Of a stretch of 5,850 nt of DNA, positions 1 to 3,946 are shown one piece after another. Below the pieces are notes generated by a model, which was not told where the DNA came from, did no database searches, and saw only the letters and a program-made list of their open reading frames with translations. Origin of the DNA: Thermoanaerobaculales bacterium (GTDB lineage Bacteria > Acidobacteriota > Thermoanaerobaculia > Thermoanaerobaculales > Sulfomarinibacteraceae); the NCBI GenBank assembly GCA_029938595.1, contig JAOZUP010000273.1, positions 1 to 5,850 of the forward strand, in the 5' to 3' direction. The stretch's first letter is position 1, and every line of letters starts with the position of its first letter. A program made the translations under genes and the position numbers.

Positions 1-10
1 CTCCAACGCT

Positions 11-27
11 GCGCGCCTGCGGCGCGC
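11..27. other. GC-rich hairpin at left window edge
   Basis: GCGCGCC (11-17) and GGCGCGC (21-27) form a perfect 7-bp stem with a TGC loop. It lies before the heptamer array and could be the 3' end or terminator of an upstream gene outside the window. No T-tract follows, so intrinsic termination is only a guess. Nothing else can be supported in positions 1-38. Confidence 0.4.
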
Positions 28-38
28 CGGCGGGCGGC

Positions 39-58
39 ATTCCTAATTCCTAATTGAC
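39..58. repeat. AATTNNN heptamer array, left of the IS
   Basis: This reads ATTCCT, AATTCCT, AATTGAC in strict 7-bp register. It is the left part of an array that continues at 1507 on the other side of the insertion sequence. Removing the element would give one continuous array. The last unit (AATTGAC) probably crosses the IS junction, so its GAC may belong to the element. Function is unknown. Confidence 0.7.
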
Positions 59-61
59 AGG

Positions 62-105
62 TGCCAACACATCGTAGACCGTTTGTGTGCCAGTACCTCG
101 TAGAC
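62..105 (+). repeat. Left IS end: two direct 18-bp motifs
   Basis: TGCCAACACATCGTAGAC (62-79) and TGCCAGTACCTCGTAGAC (88-105) are direct repeats with starts 26 bp apart. They share TGCCA at one end and CGTAGAC at the other. The same motif occurs twice, inverted, at the right end. They are most likely transposase binding sites. The inner site lies between the putative -35 and -10 of the transposase promoter. Confidence 0.8.
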
Positions 106-111
106 TAATAG
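83..111 (+). promoter_or_regulatory. Putative transposase promoter
   Basis: TTGTGT (83-88) and TAATAG (106-111) are separated by 17 bp. They match a sigma-70-type promoter moderately well and would start transcription near 118. That would leave only about nine bases before the GTG at 127 but about 39 before the ATG at 157, which favours the later start. The spacer coincides with the inner transposase-binding motif, suggesting autorepression. Confidence 0.4.
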
Positions 112-143
112 AGTTTCTGTATCAACGTGGAGCATTCTTTCTT

Positions 144-151
144 AGGGGAAG
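144..151 (+). promoter_or_regulatory. Ribosome binding site that decides the transposase start
   Basis: AGGGGAAG is a good Shine-Dalgarno sequence five bases before ATG 157. The longer frame starting at GTG 127 has no comparable site upstream, so 157 is preferred. Confidence 0.65.
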
Positions 152-156
152 AATGC

Positions 157-1323
157 ATGCAAAGAGATAGAGAGTGGGATCGGCAGGTAGCGGTTCAGAG
201 GTATCTGGCAGGAGAGAGCCCGGAGTCGATATGGAGATCACTGGGGTATTCGAAGCCCTGGTTTTATAAGTGGTTTCAGCGCTACATTGAGGGTTCGGAA
301 GATTGGTGCCGGGACCGATCGTGTCGTCCCCAGAGTCAGCCGGCGAAGACGAGCAGCGATGTCGAAGCGATCGTGCTCGCTGTGCGTGAGCGGTTGCGGA
401 AAGAGGGCATGTTCTTTGGGGCACAGGCGATCCTGTGGGAGCTGGAAGACCTCGAGATCAAAGAGCCCCCGTCAATGCGTACGATCGGCCGTATCCTGGC
501 CCGAAATGATCAAGTGGTGCGCCGGCAGGGGCGATACCAGTCAAAAGGCAAGAAGTATCCGAGCCTTGTTCCTAGGCATGCAGGCGATGTTCATCAGAGC
601 GACTTTGTTGGGCCATGTTATCTGAAGGGCCCGGTGCGTTTTTATAGCCTCCACAGCATTGATCTAGCGACTCGCCGATGTGCAGTGGAACCAATGGTAG
701 AGCGAGGCGCTCAGGCCTCGGTGAATGGTTTCTGGTCGTCATGGATGCGGATGGGTCTTCCCAGACACCAACAGGTTGACAATGAAAGTGTTTTTGTGGG
801 AAGCCGTCGGCATCCACGTGGTATGGGCGGCTTGATTCGGTTGTGTCTGTTGCTTGGGATCGAAGTGTGGTTCATTCCTCCTGCAGAGCCCTGGCGCAAT
901 GCCGTGGTCGAAAAATTCAATGACCACTGGCGCTACAAGTTTCTACGCCGAGTCGTTATGAATTCAGCCCCACAGCTCCGGGAAGAAAGCCTCAAATTTG
1001 AGGATCGGCACAATCGTACCTATCGCTATAGTGCGCTTGCTGGTAAGACACCATTATCTGCACTGGAGTGCTGCAGACAGCTTCGATTCCCTCCCCATGA
1101 AGAACCGCCCACCCACCCGCTACCGAAACCAGAAACGGGGCGATACCACTTCGTTCGTTTCATTCGCAGCGATGGGATTTTGGACATCCTCGGGGAAAAG
1201 TTCATCGTGCCGCCCGAGGCTGTCTACGAGTACCTCCGTGCAACCGTCGATGTCGGTCAACAGCGGCTGGGCCTTTTCCTCGACAACAAGCAGATCGACG
1301 AACACTCCTATCGCATACGATGA
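157..1323 (+). CDS. IS481-like DDE transposase
   Basis: This protein of about 388 residues carries out cut/strand transfer of the surrounding IS. The frame is open from GTG 127, but ATG 157 has the clear ribosome binding site; it starts MQRDREWDRQ. In order it shows: an N-terminal homeodomain-like helix-turn-helix (about residues 11-42, ending SKPWFYKWF); a second helical DNA-binding region (about 68-115); and an rve/RNase H-fold catalytic core. Catalytic candidates are D149 (HQSDF), D208 (QVDNE) and E252 (VVEKFN). The D-to-E interval is 43 residues rather than the usual ~35, and the extra residues around RRHPRGMGG may be an insertion. A C-terminal small-barrel-like region (about 330-388, LGEKFIVPPE) follows. 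All three acidic residues are present and no frame break is seen, so it may be active. Family placement within the IS3/IS481 supergroup is less certain than the transposase call. Confidence 0.93.
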   Translation: MQRDREWDRQVAVQRYLAGESPESIWRSLGYSKPWFYKWFQRYIEGSEDWCRDRSCRPQSQPAKTSSDVEAIVLAVRERLRKEGMFFGAQAILWELEDLEIKEPPSMRTIGRILARNDQVVRRQGRYQSKGKKYPSLVPRHAGDVHQSDFVGPCYLKGPVRFYSLHSIDLATRRCAVEPMVERGAQASVNGFWSSWMRMGLPRHQQVDNESVFVGSRRHPRGMGGLIRLCLLLGIEVWFIPPAEPWRNAVVEKFNDHWRYKFLRRVVMNSAPQLREESLKFEDRHNRTYRYSALAGKTPLSALECCRQLRFPPHEEPPTHPLPKPETGRYHFVRFIRSDGILDILGEKFIVPPEAVYEYLRATVDVGQQRLGLFLDNKQIDEHSYRIR

Positions 1324-1337
1324 CTCGCACACCACCG

Positions 1338-1424
1338 CCACACACCAGGTTGTGGAATCTGACGCGCCTGCGGAAAACGCTTCGCGTTTCCAGCAGTCAC
1401 TTGGAAAACCCGCGGCGGGTTTCC
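1338..1424 (+). other. Hairpin cluster after the transposase, including a matched pair
   Basis: The IS stretch between the transposase stop and the right-end sites holds three hairpins. The first is CCACA/TGTGG (1338-1342/1351-1355), which is weak. Hairpins 1372-1391 and 1403-1424 share an architecture: an outer GGAAA/TTTCC stem, a single bulged A on the 5' side, an inner GC stem and a 3-base loop. Their inner stems differ (CGC/GCG versus CCCG/CGGG) yet both pair. Each is followed by a CAGT-containing tail, suggesting an old tandem duplication of about 31 bp. Possible roles are to stop read-through out of the element or to bind protein. There is no T-tract, so classical intrinsic termination is not supported. 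Confidence 0.65.
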
Positions 1425-1452
1425 CACAGTTACCACAGCCTCGACGACGACG

Positions 1453-1496
1453 GTCTACAATGTGTTGGCACTTAATCTGTCTACGAGGTCATGGCA
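1453..1496 (-). repeat. Right IS end: two inverted copies of the 18-bp motif
   Basis: GTCTACAATGTGTTGGCA (1453-1470) and GTCTACGAGGTCATGGCA (1479-1496) are reverse-complement versions of the left-end motifs, again 26 bp apart. The inner right copy differs from the outer left copy at one base. Identical spacing at both ends supports functional transposase sites. Confidence 0.8.
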
Positions 1497-1506
1497 CTTG
1501 AGACCT

Positions 1507-1534
1507 AATTCCTAATTCCTAACTCCTAATTCGG
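1507..1534. repeat. AATTNNN heptamer array, right of the IS
   Basis: Four units lie in exact 7-bp register: AATTCCT, AATTCCT, AACTCCT, AATTCGG. This is the continuation of the array at 39-58, interrupted by the insertion sequence. It lies immediately upstream of the lipoyl-family gene. Confidence 0.8.
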
Positions 1535-1538
1535 CCTT

Positions 1539-1547
1539 TGCTACCCT
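1539..1547 (+). promoter_or_regulatory. Possible extended -10 for leaderless lipM-like mRNA
   Basis: TGCTACCCT fits TGnTAnnnT and ends seven bases before ATG 1555. There is no Shine-Dalgarno sequence in front of that ATG, so a leaderless transcript starting at or near the A of the start codon is plausible. No convincing -35 is seen. Low confidence. Confidence 0.3.
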
Positions 1548-1554
1548 TTCCATC

Positions 1555-2385
1555 ATGACCGCTATTGAACCAGCCCACTGGCGCCTCATCATTGACGGTA
1601 ACCTCCAGGGCGCCCGCAACATGGCGCGCGACGTGGCCTTTCTCGAGGCAGTCGCGGACGGCAAGGCGCATTCCACCGTTCGCCTGTACGGCTGGGACCC
1701 ACCATGTCTGTCCATCGGACGTCACCAGGGCATCGAGGCGGCCGACCTCGAGTTCTGTCGCGCTGAGGGCATCGACGTGGTGCGGCGGCCGACCGGCGGG
1801 CGGGCGCTCCTCCACCATCTCGAGTTGACCTATGCGGTCATTGCACCCCTCAATGAGAGTCCGATGCCACGCGGACTGCAAGAGGCCTACCGGGTGATCT
1901 GCTCTGCACTGGTACGGGCCGTGCGGGCTCTCGGCGTCGATGCCGAACTCACCGGAGGCGAGGTCAACCTGCAGCTACCCAGCCCAAAGACCACCATTCC
2001 CTGCTTCGAGGCCCCGGCCGGCGGCGAGGTGGTGGTCAGGGGCCGCAAGCTCGTCGGCTCGGCCATGCGCGCGCACGCCGGCGCGATCCTCCAGCATGGC
2101 GCGATCCTCCTCGACTGGGACGGCCGTCTGCAGGCCGGAGCCATGGGTCTCGAGGACGACGCTTCCCTCCGTCCTCAGGTCACGACCCTTCGAGACGAGC
2201 TCGGCAGGGAGCTTCCGCGCGCAGTCCTCGAAGAGGCCCTGGTCGAGGCATTCGGGTCCCAGCTCGGGGTCGAATTCAAGACGGAGCAGCCGAGCGACGC
2301 CGAGCGTGCCCGAGAGCAGGAGCTTTTCGACTCATTCAAGCCCGCACTTCTCACCGGGTTTCGTGACGAGGACGGCGAAGGGTAG
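1555..2385 (+). CDS. LipM-like octanoyltransferase / lipoate-protein ligase A family protein
   Basis: A 276-residue cytoplasmic enzyme of the BPL/LplA/LipB fold. Members transfer octanoyl or lipoyl groups to the lysine of lipoyl domains (GcvH, E2 subunits). Visible motifs: WRLIIDG and NMARD near the N-terminus (9-26), RLYGWDPPCLSIG (43-55), RRPTGGRALLHH (77-88), the family's ligand-binding loop, and CFEAP (150-154), then VVVRGRKLVGSA (159-170) with K165 and ILQHGAILLDWD (178-189). Cys150 sits in the motif that holds the acyl-accepting cysteine of Bacillus LipM, and the length matches LipM (about 278 residues, from memory). This favours an octanoyltransferase over an ATP-using ligase. The start at 1555 keeps the conserved N-terminal block. 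No ribosome binding site is visible. The gene is monocistronic here: the IS lies upstream and the next gene is convergent. Confidence 0.9.
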   Translation: MTAIEPAHWRLIIDGNLQGARNMARDVAFLEAVADGKAHSTVRLYGWDPPCLSIGRHQGIEAADLEFCRAEGIDVVRRPTGGRALLHHLELTYAVIAPLNESPMPRGLQEAYRVICSALVRAVRALGVDAELTGGEVNLQLPSPKTTIPCFEAPAGGEVVVRGRKLVGSAMRAHAGAILQHGAILLDWDGRLQAGAMGLEDDASLRPQVTTLRDELGRELPRAVLEEALVEAFGSQLGVEFKTEQPSDAERAREQELFDSFKPALLTGFRDEDGEG

Positions 2386-2398
2386 TCAGATGTTGGGT

Positions 2399-2460
2399 TT
2401 TTCGCGGATCGAGCGACGCAGGCGTAGTTACGCTACGTTGAGGAGCACGATTTGCGAAAA
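2399..2460. repeat. Long imperfect palindrome between convergent genes
   Basis: Nested arms share nearly one centre. TTTTCGC (2399-2405) pairs GCGAAAA (2454-2460), ATCG (2408-2411) pairs CGAT (2448-2451), GC (2413-2414) pairs GC (2445-2446), and GCGTA (2422-2426) pairs TACGC (2429-2433). An alternative inner pairing is CGTAG/CTACG (2423-2427/2433-2437). It occupies most of the gap between the lipoyl-family gene and the transporter, which run toward each other. It could be a bidirectional transcription stop or a REP-like element. Only short A/T runs border the stem, so the terminator reading is tentative. Confidence 0.6.
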
Positions 2461-2501
2461 GCACGACAGATGGCTGCCAATCGCCGTCCGCAGTAGACAC
2501 C

Positions 2502-2520
2502 TGGTGAGAAATGCGGGCTA
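2502..2520 (-). repeat. 19-bp repeat, copy 1, ending on the transporter stop codon
   Basis: On the minus strand this reads TAGCCCGCATTTCTCACCA, and its first three bases are the TAG stop of the transporter. A copy with one mismatch lies in opposite orientation at 3795-3813. A match of 18 of 19 in under 1.4 kb is unlikely to be chance. The pair brackets the transporter gene. Confidence 0.75.
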
Positions 2521-3717
2521 ATGGTCGACAGATGAACCTTCACTATCCTCTCGGATCCTCGGCTTGATCGCCGGCAGCAGCGCGAGACCGGGCAGGGCGA
2601 GGGCCGTCGTCAGCGCAAAGTAAACGGCGTATCCGAGCGCTTCGACACCTATGCCCGAAAATGCGCCGGCAACGTCTCGCGTCAGGGCGAACATCGCCGA
2701 CAGGATGGCGTACTGGGTCGCCGCGTGCTCCTTGTCGCACAGATTCATCAGGAAGGACAGGAAAGCGGCGGTCCCCAACCCTTGGGTGAAGGACTCGATC
2801 ATCGAGGCGGCGTAGATGCTCTCCCGAGGCAGGTCGATCGCCGCGACGGCGACGTAGCCGAGGTTCGAGACGAGCTGGGCGAGCCCGAGCCAGAGCAGGG
2901 ATTGGAAGATTCCGTACCGGTTGACGAACCAACCCCCCGCGAGGGCGCCGACAATGGTCAGTCCGACACCCAGGGTTACCGAGATGGTCCCGATCTCGGT
3001 CAGCGAGTAGCCGCGATCAACCCAGAACGGCTTGACCATTCGACCGAGGGTCGAGTCACCCACCTTGAAAAGCAGCACGAAGGCCAACACGGGAACCATC
3101 TCCCAGCGAAAGAACCACCGCAGCACCGGCGCCAGGTTGTGTCGGCGCTCGGAGGCCTCCAACGGCACCCGCGGACTCATCCACGCCACTGCCGCGAGCG
3201 CGAAGAACATCACGGCAAGGGCGACCCACAGCAGACTCCAACCGACAAAATCCGCCAGAGTGATAAACCCGCCCCCACCGACCAGCATCGCGACCCGTGC
3301 GGCGGACACGCGCGTACCGTTGATGCTGCCGATCGTCTTCGGGGTCGAAACATCTACCGCGTACGCATCGATAGCGATGTCCTGGGTAGCCGACGCCGTC
3401 GTGAATAGGAGGAGCAGGGACCACAACAGGAACGACGGTTGGGATGCGTCCTGAGGGATGATCGCGATCGTCGTCGCACCGAGAAAGAAGAGACAGGCCG
3501 TGATCCAGTGCTGGCGGCTGCCGTAGCGATCGACCAGAGGCGCCCACAGGAGCTTCCAGGTCCAGGGCAGCGAGAGCAGGCTCATGAGCCCAATCTCACG
3601 CAGGGAGACGCCGTGCACCCGGAAGAAGACCGGCCATACGTCGTAGGCGATCCCGAAGGGAAGCCCCTCCGCAAAGTAGAGAACCGCGATCCAGAACAGA
3701 ACCTTGCGCTTCGTCAC
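2518..3717 (-). CDS. AmpG-like MFS transporter (PAT family)
   Basis: A 399-residue inner-membrane protein with about twelve predicted hydrophobic spans (roughly 5-30, 41-62, 70-88, 96-118, 137-157, 160-180, 206-222, 242-264, 269-290, 300-325, 336-357, 362-383) and a cytoplasmic loop near 181-205. AmpG/PAT-type signatures are YFAEGLPFG (14-22), WKLLWAPLVDRYG (54-66), TQDIAIDAYAVD (111-122) and ATQYAILSA (333-341). AmpG imports anhydro-muropeptides for cell-wall recycling. This protein has a 12-TM layout without long extra spans, so the substrate is inferred. The start is GTG at 3717-3715, with an in-frame TAA just upstream and only a weak AAGATG-like ribosome site. Start and first codons lie inside a perfect 13-bp inverted repeat, so translation may be structure-controlled. 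The stop overlaps a 19-bp repeat. The gene converges with the upstream lipoyl-family gene and diverges from the propeller gene. Confidence 0.88.
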   Translation of the reverse strand: MTKRKVLFWIAVLYFAEGLPFGIAYDVWPVFFRVHGVSLREIGLMSLLSLPWTWKLLWAPLVDRYGSRQHWITACLFFLGATTIAIIPQDASQPSFLLWSLLLLFTTASATQDIAIDAYAVDVSTPKTIGSINGTRVSAARVAMLVGGGGFITLADFVGWSLLWVALAVMFFALAAVAWMSPRVPLEASERRHNLAPVLRWFFRWEMVPVLAFVLLFKVGDSTLGRMVKPFWVDRGYSLTEIGTISVTLGVGLTIVGALAGGWFVNRYGIFQSLLWLGLAQLVSNLGYVAVAAIDLPRESIYAASMIESFTQGLGTAAFLSFLMNLCDKEHAATQYAILSAMFALTRDVAGAFSGIGVEALGYAVYFALTTALALPGLALLPAIKPRIREDSEGSSVDH

Positions 3718-3751
3718 CGCGCCATCTTACAGATGCCACGGTGACGAAGCG
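3707..3751 (-). promoter_or_regulatory. Dyad/hairpin covering the transporter start codon
   Basis: CGCTTCGTCACCG (3707-3719) and CGGTGACGAAGCG (3739-3751) are perfect 13-bp inverted repeats. Inside them CATCT (3723-3727) and AGATG (3731-3735) form a second stem around TAC. On the transporter mRNA the GUG start codon and following codons would be fully paired in the outer stem, and the weak ribosome site would lie in the inner stem-loop. It could be a translational switch or a DNA operator. Confidence 0.65.
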
Positions 3752-3752
3752 G

Positions 3753-3788
3753 AATTCCTAAATTTTGAATTCTCAATTTTGAATTACG
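3753..3788. repeat. Third AATTNNN heptamer array
   Basis: AATTCCT (3753-3759), one extra A, then AATTTTG, AATTCTC, AATTTTG and AATTACG in exact 7-bp register (3761-3788). It has the same AATT-plus-three rule as the arrays at 39-58 and 1507-1534, but with different trinucleotides. It lies between divergent genes and could also supply AT-rich promoter DNA, although I could not place a convincing promoter in it. Confidence 0.7.
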
Positions 3789-3794
3789 CCCGCC

Positions 3795-3813
3795 TAGCCT
3801 GCATTTCTCACCA
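3795..3813 (+). repeat. 19-bp repeat, copy 2, upstream of the transporter
   Basis: TAGCCTGCATTTCTCACCA differs by one base from the copy at 2502-2520 and is in inverted orientation relative to it. Sequence beyond the 19-mer is not obviously shared. Bases 3814-3863 that follow show no gene or clear motif. Confidence 0.75.
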
Positions 3814-3863
3814 ATTTTCATGGCGAGGGCGCTGAGGTGCCGACGCTGCGGCTTCACTCTGTT

Positions 3864-3910
3864 TTCCCTGGAACTTCCCTGGACAATCCCGAGGACTCTG
3901 GAAAATCCCG
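3864..3910 (+). repeat. Short direct repeats upstream of the propeller gene
   Basis: TTCCCTGG occurs at 3864-3871 and 3875-3882, 11 bp apart. CTGGACAATCCCG (3879-3891) recurs as CTGGAAAATCCCG (3898-3910), 19 bp apart with one mismatch. They could be operator half-sites for the downstream gene, where I found no well-spaced -35/-10 pair. Chance similarity in a simple sequence remains possible. Confidence 0.4.
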
Positions 3911-3932
3911 GCACTACATTGCTTCCATACGA

Positions 3933-3940
3933 AAAGGAGG
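3933..3940 (+). promoter_or_regulatory. Strong ribosome binding site of the propeller gene
   Basis: AAAGGAGG lies six bases before ATG 3947, close to an ideal Shine-Dalgarno sequence. It fixes the start and separates it from the out-of-frame ATG at 3951. Confidence 0.85.
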
Positions 3941-3946
3941 CGAAAA

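Larger units (their letters stand above)
55..1503 (+). mobile_element. Complete insertion sequence (IS481-like), about 1.45 kb
   Basis: A single-transposase element is bounded by inverted ends. Read outward-in, the left end is TGACAGGTGCCA (from 55) and the right end, reverse complemented, is TCTCAAGTGCCA (from 1503). Each end carries two 18-bp motifs 26 bp apart. CCTAATT at 49-55 and 1504-1510 flanks the element and could be a 6-7-bp target duplication. The target is itself a CCTAATT tandem array, however, so duplication and repeat cannot be told apart and the exact tips are uncertain by a base or two. Base composition is visibly less GC-rich than the neighbouring genes, consistent with acquisition. 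The transposase reads through with no frameshift, so the element looks intact. Assignment to IS481 rather than another rve-type family is by protein architecture only. Confidence 0.85.

Noticed and set aside
6..13. ACGCTGCG shared by the left edge and 3842-3849 as a further repeat copy
   Set aside because: Eight GC-rich bases without extension are expected by chance.
39..58. CRISPR-like or centromere-like array
   Set aside because: Units are 7 bp with no spacers, there are few copies, and no cas or partition gene is in the window.
54..80. TTGACA at 54-59 as a consensus -35 at the left IS junction
   Set aside because: The only nearby -10 candidate, TAGACC, is 15 bp away and poor; the 83-111 pair is better.
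1498..1525. Outward hybrid promoter from the IS right end (TTGAGA 1498-1503 with TAACTC 1520-1525, 16-bp spacer) driving the lipoyl-family gene
   Set aside because: The -10 matches the consensus at only two positions, and AT-rich heptamers give such matches easily.
2725..3408. 227-codon open frame on the plus strand over the transporter
   Set aside because: It is antisense to a clear 12-TM AmpG-like protein, its composition is low-complexity and charged, and it has no ribosome site. It is a shadow.
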